NCBI RefSeq assembly: GCF_900142015.1
Contig: NZ_FQZN01000016.1
Span: forward strand, 84,058-148,057
Direction: 5' to 3'
From: Bacteroides stercorirosoris
GTDB taxonomy: Bacteria; Bacteroidota; Bacteroidia; Bacteroidales; Bacteroidaceae
Length of the DNA: 64,000 nt
Shown: positions 34,877 to 44,322 of the stretch, one piece after another
Layout of the letters: the number at the start of each line of letters is the position of its first letter
Position numbering within the stretch: position 1 is the stretch's first letter
Made by a program: the position numbers and the translations under genes
The notes under the pieces: model-generated
Database searches by the model: none
What the model was told of the DNA's origin: nothing
The model's input: the letters and a program-made list of their open reading frames with translations, nothing else

Positions 34877-36183
34877 TTCTGACCCGTCGCTTCTATATTA
34901 TCCTCATTCTGATTATCCTGTTGCTGGGTAGCGGAACTGTATTTGCCCCGTTGTTTGTGATCGGGCAATGGGCACTTTTTATCTTCTTCCTGGCGGTGCT
35001 GGCAGACGGATATATGCTCTATCGTATCCGGGGCATCCGGGCATTCCGCCAATGCGCTGACCGTTTCTCCAATGGGGATGAAAATGCGGTGAGCATCCGG
35101 GTGGAGAACAGTTATCCGCATCCTGTTTCTGTGGAAGTTGTCGATGAAATCCCTTTTGTTTTTCAGCAGCGCAATATATGTTTCCGGACCGAACTTCTGG
35201 CAAATGAAGGAAAGTCAATCAGTTATAATCTGCGCCCCACCAGTCGGGGAGTATATGGTTTTGGACGGATTCGTGTGTTCGTTACCCATAAAATAGGTTT
35301 GCTTTCCCGCCGATACACCTGTGGGGAGGCTCTCGACATCAAAGTATACCCCTCTTACCTGATGTTGCACCGGTATGAGTTGCTGGCCATCAGTGACAAT
35401 CTTACAGAGATGGGCATCAAACGCATCCGCAGGGTGGGGCACCATACCGAGTTTGAACAGATTAAAGATTATGTGAAGGGTGACGATTACCGTACGATAA
35501 ACTGGAAAGCAAGTGCCCGCCGCCACGAGCTCATGGTAAACATCTACCAGGATGAACGCTCCCAACAGATTTATAATGTGATAGATAAAGGCCGGGTGAT
35601 GCAGCAGGCATTTCGTGGAATGACTTTGCTCGATTATGCGATAAATGCTTCGCTGGTTCTTTCGTACGTAGCCATGCGCCGGGAAGACAAGGCAGGCATT
35701 GTGACTTTCGATGCGCACTTCGACACATTTGTCCCGGCCTCCAAGCGCTCAGGACACATGCAGACATTGCTTGAAAATCTTTATGCCCAGCAGACCACTT
35801 TCGGTGAAACGGACTTTTCTTCCCTTTGTGTGCATTTGAACAAGCACGTCACTAAACGCAGTCTTCTGGTGCTGTATACTAATTTTTCCAGTCTGGGCAG
35901 TATGAACCGCCAGTTGGCGTATTTGCAGCAATTAAATCGCCAGCATCGTCTGCTTGTGGTCTTTTTCGGAGATGCGGACCTGAAAAACTACATTGCTACT
36001 CCTGCAAAGGATACGGAAGGATATTATCGTCATGTCATAGCCGAGAAATTTGCCTTTGAGAAGCGATTGATTGTATCTACGCTGAAACAGCATGGCATCT
36101 ATTCCTTATTGACCACACCTGAAAATCTCTCGATTGATGTGATAAACAAGTATCTGGAGATGAAATCAAGACAATTACTCTGA
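34873..36183 (+). CDS. DUF58 (vWA-like) protein
   Basis: The 436-residue protein starts with two membrane segments (IILILIILLLGSGTVFAPLF and WALFIFFLAVLADGYML). A beta-rich region follows, then the DUF58 signature: DYVKGDDYRTINWKASARRH and LMVNIYQDERSQQIYNVID, the last resembling a von Willebrand A-type fold with its metal site. The pattern LLDYAINASLVLSYVAMRRED continues the vWA fold. Partner of the MoxR ATPase upstream (4-bp overlap). No clear MIDAS DxSxS is seen; in this family the equivalent is DKGR. Confidence 0.9.
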   Translation: MILTRRFYIILILIILLLGSGTVFAPLFVIGQWALFIFFLAVLADGYMLYRIRGIRAFRQCADRFSNGDENAVSIRVENSYPHPVSVEVVDEIPFVFQQRNICFRTELLANEGKSISYNLRPTSRGVYGFGRIRVFVTHKIGLLSRRYTCGEALDIKVYPSYLMLHRYELLAISDNLTEMGIKRIRRVGHHTEFEQIKDYVKGDDYRTINWKASARRHELMVNIYQDERSQQIYNVIDKGRVMQQAFRGMTLLDYAINASLVLSYVAMRREDKAGIVTFDAHFDTFVPASKRSGHMQTLLENLYAQQTTFGETDFSSLCVHLNKHVTKRSLLVLYTNFSSLGSMNRQLAYLQQLNRQHRLLVVFFGDADLKNYIATPAKDTEGYYRHVIAEKFAFEKRLIVSTLKQHGIYSLLTTPENLSIDVINKYLEMKSRQLL

Positions 36184-36204
36184 AAAACAGGAGCAAATCA
36201 TAAA

Positions 36205-36252
36205 AGATGCCTATTTTGGATAATCATATCCGGAATAGGCATCGTATATTTG
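36205..36252 (+). promoter_or_regulatory. Hairpin and -7 promoter box before Zn-ribbon/AraC gene
   Basis: GATGCCTATT and AATAGGCATC (36205-36242) form a 10-bp stem with a further TGGATA/TATCC inner pairing, probably the terminator of the DUF58 operon. TATATTTG (36245-36252) fits the -7 box, and the ATG of the next gene follows only 4 bases later. Confidence 0.55.
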
Positions 36253-36256
36253 TGCC

Positions 36257-37390
36257 ATGAATCAAACCGTAGATAAACAGTACTGCCAGAGTTGTGGAAT
36301 GCCTCTCCGTTTCGATGTGGAAGAGTATTTGGGTACCAATGCCGATCATTCCTGTAGTGACGAATATTGTTACTATTGTTTGAAAGACGGGAACTATACG
36401 GTGGATATCTCCATGAATGAAATGGTGGATATCTGGGTGAAATACACAGATAAATACAATTGGTATTCGGGAACCGACTATACTCCACAAGAATTAAGAA
36501 CCTTATTGAACAAGCGTCTTCCCACCCTGAAACGCTGGCGACAGAAAGAGATGACGCAACATGTTCACTATGAAGCTGTCAATGGGGTTCGGACCTATAT
36601 TGATCAAAATCTCTTTCATGAGCTTGATCCTGAACAGTTGGCTGAGATGGTTCACCTTTCATTCTACCATTTCCGGAAGGTTTTCAGGAATGTTACCGGA
36701 GAGAATATCGGTACATATATCCAACGTTTACGGCTGGAATATATTGCCCATCTGCTTATCACTACCGGACAGAGTATTGAAGAGATAGGTAGGCAGACTA
36801 ATTATCAGACAAAGTTTAGTCTGGCAAAGGCTTTTAAGAAGCATTTCGGCATTTCAATGTCGGCTTATCGCGAAAAATATAAATCTTTCAATGCGAAACA
36901 AGAACCGGATAGCATGCCTGAGGCTAAAATTAAACGTATCAATACCCTGAAAGCTGTTTGCATAGAAGTGGGTGATACTTTTCGTGATAAACATGCTTAC
37001 ACTACAATCTGGAAGCAATTACTGCATTATAAAGCAGTTCATTTGCAGAATAGTCTCAATAATCGTTTGGTAAGTATAAGTCAGGATAATCCTTGGGTTA
37101 CACCGATGGAACAACGGCGGTTCTATATCGGAGTTCTTGTTGAAGGGAATGTCATGTCCGAAGGGAAATTATTACTTCGGGAAATTCCCGGAGGGATGTA
37201 CGCTGTTTTCAGGTATAAAGGCAGTTACTCTGATTTACCTGAATTTTATAAGACGATTTATAATCAATGGTTTCCTTACAGTATGTATCATCAGAAACGT
37301 CCGTTGACGTTTGAGGTGTATCTCAATGCACCGGATGAGACGCCGGTCGAGGAATTGCTGACGGAGATTTATATTCCTATTGATAAATAA
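36257..37390 (+). CDS. Zinc-ribbon, AraC, GyrI-like three-domain regulator
   Basis: The 377-residue protein joins three parts. Residues 1-80 hold a putative zinc ribbon (YCQSCGMPL, then CSDEYCYYCLKDGNY), as in the zinc-ribbon domain of bacterial effector-binding regulators. Residues about 105-205 are an AraC DNA-binding domain (LDPEQLAEMVHLSFYHFRKV, SIEEIGRQTNYQTKFSLAKAF). Residues about 220-375 are a GyrI-like small-molecule-binding domain (RINTLKAVCIEVGDT, PGGMYAVFRYKGSYSDLPEF). Such AraC/GyrI proteins bind drugs or lipophilic molecules. The start codon is 4 bp past a -7 box, so the transcript may be leaderless. The Fpg/Nei-like gene follows by 15 bp and is likely co-transcribed. Confidence 0.85.
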   Translation: MNQTVDKQYCQSCGMPLRFDVEEYLGTNADHSCSDEYCYYCLKDGNYTVDISMNEMVDIWVKYTDKYNWYSGTDYTPQELRTLLNKRLPTLKRWRQKEMTQHVHYEAVNGVRTYIDQNLFHELDPEQLAEMVHLSFYHFRKVFRNVTGENIGTYIQRLRLEYIAHLLITTGQSIEEIGRQTNYQTKFSLAKAFKKHFGISMSAYREKYKSFNAKQEPDSMPEAKIKRINTLKAVCIEVGDTFRDKHAYTTIWKQLLHYKAVHLQNSLNNRLVSISQDNPWVTPMEQRRFYIGVLVEGNVMSEGKLLLREIPGGMYAVFRYKGSYSDLPEFYKTIYNQWFPYSMYHQKRPLTFEVYLNAPDETPVEELLTEIYIPIDK

Positions 37391-37405
37391 TTAAATGATA
37401 TAAAT

Positions 37406-38242
37406 ATGTTAGAATTGCCAGAAGTGCTTACATTGAGTAAGCAAGCCAATGATGTTTTAAGTGGTAAAACGATTACGCAAGTGTTCAATGCTACCAAGCC
37501 TCATAAGTTCACGTTCTATAGCGGCGATCCACTGGAGTATGGAAAGTTACTCGTCGGAAAGACGATTCTGTCGTCTAAAGGATATGGAATGTTTGTCGAT
37601 TTTTACCTGTCGGGTAATGTGATAATGAATATCGGTGATGGGGTGAGTGCGCGTTACTATAATCCGGGTGATAAAGTTCCTGCCAATTACCAATTGCTGC
37701 TGACCTTTGAAGATGAATCGTTTCTTGTATTCACGGTTGCCATGTATGGTTTTATCAGTGCCTATCCCGATGGCGTTGTCGACAATAAATATTATACAAT
37801 AAGTCGTGAAAGTATTTCTCCGCTGAGTGATGCTTATACGGAAGCGGAATTTGAGAAATTGTTTGCTTCAGCCAAAAAGACATTGACGGCTAAAGCTCTG
37901 CTGGCTACCGAACAACGTATTCCGGGTGTAGGCAATGGGGTAACGCAGGATATTCTGTTCAATGCCGGGATTCATCCGAAGCAGAAAGTGCTTGACCTGT
38001 CGGATGAACAGAAAGGGGCACTTTTTAAATCTCTGAAAGATACCTTAATGATTATGACTTCCGAAAGAGGCCGTGATACTCAGACGGATCTTTATGGAAA
38101 TGTGGGAGGGTATAAAACGATTCTTTCTTCCAAAACATGGAAGAATCCTTGTCCACGTTGTGGCAGCATGATTGTGAAAGAGGCCTATCTTGGAGGATCA
38201 GTTTATTATTGTCCTGAATGTCAGAAAATAGAAAGCTTATAA
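37406..38242 (+). CDS. Fpg/Nei-family DNA glycosylase-like protein
   Basis: The 278-residue protein has the family layout: an N-terminal beta sandwich, a helix-two-turn-helix (IPGVGNGVTQDILFNAGIHP) and a C-terminal zinc finger (CPRCGSM, then YYCPECQK). These enzymes excise oxidised bases and nick the strand. The start reads M-L-E-L-P-E-V: Glu3 is kept, but the catalytic N-terminal proline at position 2 is leucine. This differs from canonical Fpg and Nei (MPELPEV/MPEGPEI) and suggests either an altered mechanism or loss of activity. It follows the AraC/GyrI gene after 15 bp and is probably expressed with it. Confidence 0.85.
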   Translation: MLELPEVLTLSKQANDVLSGKTITQVFNATKPHKFTFYSGDPLEYGKLLVGKTILSSKGYGMFVDFYLSGNVIMNIGDGVSARYYNPGDKVPANYQLLLTFEDESFLVFTVAMYGFISAYPDGVVDNKYYTISRESISPLSDAYTEAEFEKLFASAKKTLTAKALLATEQRIPGVGNGVTQDILFNAGIHPKQKVLDLSDEQKGALFKSLKDTLMIMTSERGRDTQTDLYGNVGGYKTILSSKTWKNPCPRCGSMIVKEAYLGGSVYYCPECQKIESL

Positions 38243-38310
38243 TATCTCATTCTGTTGGCGAAGATACGCTTTTATATCTTCATATCATCGGTATTTACTA
38301 TATTATTGAA

Positions 38311-38352
38311 AATGCCTCCTGAAAGTTTTTATGTGGCTTTCAGGAGGCATTA
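38311..38352. terminator. Bidirectional terminator between Fpg-like and C10 peptidase genes
   Basis: AATGCCTCCTGAAAG and CTTTCAGGAGGCATT form a 15-bp stem around an 11-base loop, with T-rich flanks, 70-110 bp after the Fpg-like stop and before the convergent peptidase stop. Confidence 0.85.
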
Positions 38353-38381
38353 TTAGGCTAATAGTAATATGTCAGAGTGGT

Positions 38382-41300
38382 TTAAAGCATTACTTTAATA
38401 CCATCTACAATATAAATGCCCGGATTGAGGGATATCGTGTTTGAGCCCGGATTAAGGGTCATTGATGTTACATACATCCCTGAAACCGTGAATATTTTGA
38501 TGTCACGTTTTTCATTTGATATGATTACAAGGTTGGTTCCATCCTTGTAAAGTCGCAGTTCATGACCCTTGTAGAAGTTCTTACCAAGACCTGTCGTAGT
38601 ATCTGCATTTCCTATTTCAAATGAATTTCCGGCTTCCGGACTATTGGCTTTTGCATAGACAGAGAAAGGCGCAATGGTAAGTTTTATGTCTTCGTCGGTA
38701 ATGCGGTTGAAACTATACCCGTCGGCATCGGGGATATACATGTCTGTATCAGCATGGATAGGGGTGTAATTGCCATACAGACAGAAATGTTTACCGGCTT
38801 TCAGGATGGTTTCGGTTTCCGGAGTTATAGGCACGTCGAACATGAGGGATGCGTCTGCGGTGCGTGTGCCTGAGACGCTGCTTGTAGAGAACGTAAAATC
38901 TACAGTCTCGTCCGGTTTACCGTTAAGATGTATCATATAAGGTTTGTTTGCCTCTATTGATGCCTGGTTTTCAAGTTTCTCGCCGTTTTCATTGAAAGAC
39001 AGTACGCTGACAGTGTGATTGCCTGAATCTCCGATAGTATACTTGTTCCCTTTTCCGTCAACCATCTGTGTGGGCGTGAAAGGTAACACAATGCCTTTCC
39101 AGTCTTTAGAACCATCTTGCGACAGATAGTTCAATTTGACAGACAGTGAGATGTTCTTCTGTCCAAGATTAAAACTTGCCGGAATATTGAAAGCATAGCT
39201 GTCGGTAAGAATGATATCCGTTAAAGCTTCACATTTGTTGTCACCGTTGAGCACAATGTTCGATTTTGAAGATATCTGGCTTTCCAAGCCTTTGGCAAGG
39301 TAGATGATACAGTTGGGATTAATACCCTCGAATGAGTTGTCGTTTATTCCGGTTGTCAAAGCACGAGTCTTGCTGGTCTGTGAATTTCCGTAGAGCGTGA
39401 TACTTGTCAGCGAAGTACATCCCTTAAAGGCTCCGTCGCCGATTACGTTAACAGAGTTGAGAGAAAGTGACTGAAGTTGGGAACAGCCCTCAAAAGCGTT
39501 CTTGCCAATCGAAGTTATGTTTTCTGGAATTACTATATGGGCCAGGTTTTCCATTCCGGCAAATGCTCCGGAGGGAATATCATTGTTTTCCGTACCTGAC
39601 AGATTGAGATTTTCCAGGGATGTGAAGTTATCACGTATATAACTGAATGTTTCATCAGTCATCTCTCCGGACAAGTTGAGTTCTGTAATCTGAGCGGCTT
39701 CTTCCTCACCGATATGGAGTATCTCTTCCGCTTCAAGCGCTGCATTCTCGTTTTCAGCAAGAGTCATTGTGACATCCATCTCCACATCAGACTGCAAGTC
39801 GGTTATTATATATATTCCGTTTTCGTCCGGATATACAACCTCGCTGCCCTTTTTAACCACAGGGGTCATATTGGGGCTTTCTGAAACAACGGTGAATTTA
39901 TAGCTGCCTCCCTCTTTGAAGAGTGTAGGACGCAAGGAGGAACCTTCAACGAATTTATTCATTTCTGCATTTCTCCATACGTTGCTTTCGTCCAGATCCA
40001 CAAAACTGATTTTGGCCTTGCCGGAAGTGTCGGTGATTTTAATGTTGTAATAGAACACAACATCAATGATGTGGTTCTGTGGGTAATTCAGAGATTGCGG
40101 GTCTGTTACGTTTCCGTAGAATTTAACTTTATAATACCCTCCGGGATAGAAAATATCAGAGGAGCTGAGCGGATCGAGCATACTCGTCACGTCTTTTTTG
40201 TTATCGTAAAGCTTGAACGCCACTCCCGGCCGATGAACCGGATTTTTCTTATAGGAAGTCGGTTGGAAATTGGGTAGGCCAAGCATCACGGTTTTAGTGC
40301 TGTTTCCCGGTCCCTCAATCTTGGTTAATGGTTCGCTCTGATTATATTGGAAAGCTCTATTCTGGTCAATCTGGATGTTATAGTAAACTTTTGATGCCTG
40401 ATTGCTAAGGTCTTGCCAATATGCGCTGGCTGCGTAGTCGGATTCCGTACCTTGCGGAACTTCGAGTGTTATACCAGAAGTATTTGTGGGGAATGGATTA
40501 CTCTTCAGGTTTACGGGAGTCTTTGATAGAACAATTATTTTCTTCAGGTTTACGCACATGGCGAAAGCATTGCTTCCGATATAAGAGACATTCTCGGGAA
40601 TGGTAATTTCTTGCACTTTAACACAACGATAGAATGCATCCGCTTCTATACATTCCAGATTCTTCGGCAGAAGTATGGTTGTTAACGCTGCTAATGCACT
40701 ACTTGAAGAGGCAAATGCCATGGAGGGCAATGAATTCGGGGTAGGATAGCTCTTTATTGTGACGTCAGTCAGGTCGAGGGCCACCAGTCTGGAAGCGTTG
40801 TCTTGTAACACCTTAAAATCTTCAGCGTTCATTTCTCCCATCAGTTTAAGGCGTGAGGGGAAGGCGGAAGCGGAAACTTTAGATGCCAGTTCACCTGCAT
40901 GAATGTTGAGTGCCGTATAGGTTTCGTCACCGGCCGACACCACCTGTATGGCAATGTCAAGATCCTCGCGCACACTTTCTACCTTTATTTGAGCTACTCC
41001 AACACGGTCTGCTACGATTTTGCCATTGACAGATACCGTTATGGCATCAGCTACGGAAACAGGCATGATCTTACATGAAAAGTCCATACCGTGAACTATC
41101 TGGTCAATGGCTCCTTGGATAGTGGCTCCCTGAACTGTGGATGGCATGGTTACCTTATGATATATCACTTCATTACCTATGGCTTTAATGGAATCTTTTA
41201 CGTTATCGCCTTTGACCAAGCGCCAGTTTTTCTTATTATATGAAGTGGCTATACGTACGAGATTGCCTTCACGTACTGAAGTTTCTTTTACCAGGCAGTT

Positions 41301-44048
41301 GAAAGTGCATGGAAGGTCACCGTAATTAGTCGAGGAATTATTGAATACAGGAGATATAAACTCTTTGATGGCTCCGCTGGCATCTGTAAGAACGGCGGCA
41401 TAAAACATTGCGGCGTCGTCTTTAGGTATTGCCAGTGCATTGGCACGTATGGCGAAAGATTTACCGGCTATTACATTGATAACGTCTGTGGCGAGTCCTA
41501 CACCTCCTCTGGAATTTGTGAGTTTCCAGGAAGATTCGCCGATAGTAGGTGTCGGATAAATAAAATTGGCATGAATTAAGGTATTGGCATTGATGGTAGC
41601 AGTATAATGTCCATTAGCTTCTGCACTCAATTTAGTGGTATTGGCATAAACTTCCATTTTGGCATCTCCAAAACGATTGTCGGTTTCTATCGTGAATGAG
41701 AATGCTGAGCCGGCGGCAACTTCCAGATTATCGGAGTCGGGGGTTATTTTTACTCCTTCCGTTTCTTGAAGTGCTACCATATATGAAGAGGGTGAAATAG
41801 GATTCTCTTCTACAATGTTTTTAAAATCCTGCCAATTCTCTTTTGAACGGTAAGCGGTTGCCGCACCTATAGGCACTACGAGTTTTGACTTGGGAGTTCC
41901 TGTAAATACGCACCAGTTAACCCATGCCGGTGATTGACGGCGTACGATAACTTCGCTCAAATGGCTGCAATTTAAGAATATATTATACTCATAATTGCTT
42001 ACTGATGCTGGAATCTCTATTTTTCTCAGACCGGTGGCATTGAAACAACCGTTTTTCAGAGTAGAAAGATTTTTCGGCAATTCTATGCGCTGCAATGAAC
42101 CATAACCACTGAACGCTTTGGTAGGAATGGCATTGGCAGGATTGGAACCGTTGGCCACAATATTGACATTGGAAATATCGAGTGTGGTTAGTTTCATGCG
42201 TTCACGTATGAATGTGAAGTCACGCACATCAATAGTTCCGTAGAGGGCCAGTTCCTTAATAGTACCGGCATCGGTTTCGCTGATGAGATTTCCGAGCTCA
42301 CCGGCGGTAACCCATAAATTACGCTTGTTTACCACATCCTCTGCAGCTTGCACGATAATGCGTATCTGTTGGTCGGAAGTTACATTTGAGATTGTGTAGA
42401 TGTTCTCGGAAACTGGTGTAAGGATAAAACCATTTGCTTTTACGGTAACAACCTTGTCGGGAGAGGTGGCGACTACCTTGAACGAATAGTCACGTCCTTT
42501 GATGACTTTGCTGTCGGCGTCAGATATAAGAGCACCGTCTACACTGCTTGGAATATCTATCGAAAAATAGGGAATGATATTGTTTTTCGCTTTTATCTCA
42601 TTTATCGTAATGAGGTCTCCGGTAACGGGAAGCCATTCAGTTGAACCGTTGCCGGACATGGTAACCATACGGATGATATCATCAGCAGCAATGTCAGTTC
42701 CGGCGGGTACCGAACATTCAAAGTCTGAATAGAGTCTTGGTGTCATTATTTGCATGGACTGCAATGTCAGTCCTTTACCGCTATTCAGGAGTTGCTTTAA
42801 CTTTCCGTCAGAGGAGAAAAGAGCCACGGCAATCTTCCCGGAAAAGTTTTCATAAGAAACATTCTTAAAAGCACCGGCTCTCACTGTGAATTTCGTGCCG
42901 GCATCAATGTCTGTCACATCGGAAGTCATACCTATTTGCCGTTCGTCGGATGTGATGTGCACAGGTGACCAGCTTGCGGATGATTCTGCCGGTTTTATGT
43001 TATAGATAATAGTGGTTTGGTCATTAAAGCTATGTGAAGTGCTGACTGTCGGGTTAAGTGCATCAGAAGAGAAATAACCGTTGGCAGAGCCGCCCCATCC
43101 CCAGTTGATGTGGAAATAAGGGACAGAACCTCTCATTTCATATCCATCGCATACGAAAGCATGACCGACGGACATGTCTTGGCCACTGTAAATGACAGGG
43201 CGGTTTTCATTGATTTCATTAACAATTATAGCATCCCATGTAGTACGGTCGGTTTCGGAACGCTTCTTGTACGACACACCGGGATCATAACCGAAATATG
43301 ATATAAGAGCGGCCGGAACACGTACTTCGAAAGCACTTGAACCTGACATTCCGAAATTGGTTTTGATAGATACTGCACAATGAGCCATCAGTGTAGATAC
43401 TGCTTCGGCTTCATCCGCAGAATATCCGGAACGGTAGTTGTCTGTTCGCATATTATTCCAGGCGTATTGTACATTGAAATTCGTGCCGTCAAGCGAACCA
43501 TTGCCTTTCGAAGGATGATTGTGGTATTTCATAACAGTTGCCATGGCCGTTCCAACACATCCGACAAGGCGATGGTTGGGTATCTGGGCATTGAAAGGAG
43601 CTTCCTGACTCCATTCAGGTGTTTTTATAAGTTTTGTTGACGAAGTCCTTGTGTTTACGCGTTTGCGAATTTCAACAGAGTTACTTTTTACCGGTTTTAC
43701 TGCATTGTTAAGCACAGTAATTGTGACATCGGATACATTGTCTGTTACAAATGAAGAATCGTAAGAGTATCCTACAACCGGAATTGCCTTGTCATCGGCC
43801 GATATGATAATAAAACCGCGACCGTTTTTGGCATTAAAAACATAATAAACGGGTGTACCGTCACTCTTTTTAGATGTACGCACTAATTGTAATGCATCAA
43901 TATTACTTAGTCTAGACACATTACCGGCACTGAAAAAATCAGTTGCAATTTTAGCGGCCTCTTCCGGAGTAAGAACCTTGGCATGGATATTGCAAGGAAC
44001 ACTTGCACAGACAAGAAGAAGCAGCATTTTAAAAAACTGTTTCAACAT
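38382..44048 (-). CDS. Secreted C10-family (streptopain-like) cysteine peptidase with leucine-rich repeats
   Basis: The 1,888-residue protein has a signal peptide (MLKQFFKMLLLLVCASV), a Spi/propeptide-like segment (LTPEEAAKIATDFFS, IISADDKAIPVVGYS), and the C10 catalytic domain. Its Cys164 is in GCVGTAMATVMKYHNHP, His296 in SVGHAFVCDGYE and the Trp/Asn region in YFHINWGWGGSANG. The rest includes several BspA-type leucine-rich repeat blocks (KAFSGYGSLQRIELPKNL, NAFEGCSQLQSLSLNSV) between Ig-like repeats. A C-terminal sorting-like segment ends KIFTVSGMYVTSM...YIVDGIKVML, which resembles T9SS- or surface-type tails. Related Bacteroides C10 proteases degrade host proteins; specificity here is unknown. 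The size is far above the usual 400-450 residues. Confidence 0.9.
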   Translation of the reverse strand: MLKQFFKMLLLLVCASVPCNIHAKVLTPEEAAKIATDFFSAGNVSRLSNIDALQLVRTSKKSDGTPVYYVFNAKNGRGFIIISADDKAIPVVGYSYDSSFVTDNVSDVTITVLNNAVKPVKSNSVEIRKRVNTRTSSTKLIKTPEWSQEAPFNAQIPNHRLVGCVGTAMATVMKYHNHPSKGNGSLDGTNFNVQYAWNNMRTDNYRSGYSADEAEAVSTLMAHCAVSIKTNFGMSGSSAFEVRVPAALISYFGYDPGVSYKKRSETDRTTWDAIIVNEINENRPVIYSGQDMSVGHAFVCDGYEMRGSVPYFHINWGWGGSANGYFSSDALNPTVSTSHSFNDQTTIIYNIKPAESSASWSPVHITSDERQIGMTSDVTDIDAGTKFTVRAGAFKNVSYENFSGKIAVALFSSDGKLKQLLNSGKGLTLQSMQIMTPRLYSDFECSVPAGTDIAADDIIRMVTMSGNGSTEWLPVTGDLITINEIKAKNNIIPYFSIDIPSSVDGALISDADSKVIKGRDYSFKVVATSPDKVVTVKANGFILTPVSENIYTISNVTSDQQIRIIVQAAEDVVNKRNLWVTAGELGNLISETDAGTIKELALYGTIDVRDFTFIRERMKLTTLDISNVNIVANGSNPANAIPTKAFSGYGSLQRIELPKNLSTLKNGCFNATGLRKIEIPASVSNYEYNIFLNCSHLSEVIVRRQSPAWVNWCVFTGTPKSKLVVPIGAATAYRSKENWQDFKNIVEENPISPSSYMVALQETEGVKITPDSDNLEVAAGSAFSFTIETDNRFGDAKMEVYANTTKLSAEANGHYTATINANTLIHANFIYPTPTIGESSWKLTNSRGGVGLATDVINVIAGKSFAIRANALAIPKDDAAMFYAAVLTDASGAIKEFISPVFNNSSTNYGDLPCTFNCLVKETSVREGNLVRIATSYNKKNWRLVKGDNVKDSIKAIGNEVIYHKVTMPSTVQGATIQGAIDQIVHGMDFSCKIMPVSVADAITVSVNGKIVADRVGVAQIKVESVREDLDIAIQVVSAGDETYTALNIHAGELASKVSASAFPSRLKLMGEMNAEDFKVLQDNASRLVALDLTDVTIKSYPTPNSLPSMAFASSSSALAALTTILLPKNLECIEADAFYRCVKVQEITIPENVSYIGSNAFAMCVNLKKIIVLSKTPVNLKSNPFPTNTSGITLEVPQGTESDYAASAYWQDLSNQASKVYYNIQIDQNRAFQYNQSEPLTKIEGPGNSTKTVMLGLPNFQPTSYKKNPVHRPGVAFKLYDNKKDVTSMLDPLSSSDIFYPGGYYKVKFYGNVTDPQSLNYPQNHIIDVVFYYNIKITDTSGKAKISFVDLDESNVWRNAEMNKFVEGSSLRPTLFKEGGSYKFTVVSESPNMTPVVKKGSEVVYPDENGIYIITDLQSDVEMDVTMTLAENENAALEAEEILHIGEEEAAQITELNLSGEMTDETFSYIRDNFTSLENLNLSGTENNDIPSGAFAGMENLAHIVIPENITSIGKNAFEGCSQLQSLSLNSVNVIGDGAFKGCTSLTSITLYGNSQTSKTRALTTGINDNSFEGINPNCIIYLAKGLESQISSKSNIVLNGDNKCEALTDIILTDSYAFNIPASFNLGQKNISLSVKLNYLSQDGSKDWKGIVLPFTPTQMVDGKGNKYTIGDSGNHTVSVLSFNENGEKLENQASIEANKPYMIHLNGKPDETVDFTFSTSSVSGTRTADASLMFDVPITPETETILKAGKHFCLYGNYTPIHADTDMYIPDADGYSFNRITDEDIKLTIAPFSVYAKANSPEAGNSFEIGNADTTTGLGKNFYKGHELRLYKDGTNLVIISNEKRDIKIFTVSGMYVTSMTLNPGSNTISLNPGIYIVDGIKVML

Positions 44049-44202
44049 AGAATAAAATGTTTTTTTGATTTATTTGAAAAGTAAATGTTGTAAGTGTAAT
44101 CTTGAGAAGGCGGAATGTAAGCATTTACATTCTTTGATACAGGATCGTTTCATTGCTTAGCTAAAAAATACTTTCATTTTAATAAAATGTTCTTCCAAGG
44201 CG

Positions 44203-44210
44203 CAAAAGTA
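44203..44210 (-). promoter_or_regulatory. -7 promoter box upstream of C10 peptidase gene
   Basis: Read on the minus strand this is TACTTTTG followed by C, matching TAnnTTTG, with a leader of about 155 nt before the peptidase start codon. Confidence 0.5.
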
Positions 44211-44267
44211 GAAAAAAAAATTGGAACAGACGCATAAATATAAGGAAAATATGGTATGCGTATAAAT

Positions 44268-44302
44268 AAAAAATCCCTTGGAAGTATTTGACTTCCAAGG
44301 GA
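44268..44302 (-). terminator. Displaced terminator, probably of the original tRNA-Asp gene
   Basis: TCCCTTGGAAGT (44274-44285) pairs perfectly with ACTTCCAAGGGA (44291-44302) around a 5-base loop. Read on the minus strand it is followed by a run of six T. It lies 8 bp beyond the 13-bp tRNA-end copy, where a tRNA terminator would be before the element inserted. Confidence 0.75.
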
Positions 44303-44309
44303 GTACTTT

Positions 44310-44322
44310 GCGGTGCGTACGG
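44310..44322. other. Attachment site copy, left end of the element (attL-like)
   Basis: GCGGTGCGTACGG is identical to the 3' end of the tRNA-Asp gene as it appears on the plus strand at 55082-55094. The match stops at both sides, as expected for a core attachment site. Confidence 0.7.
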
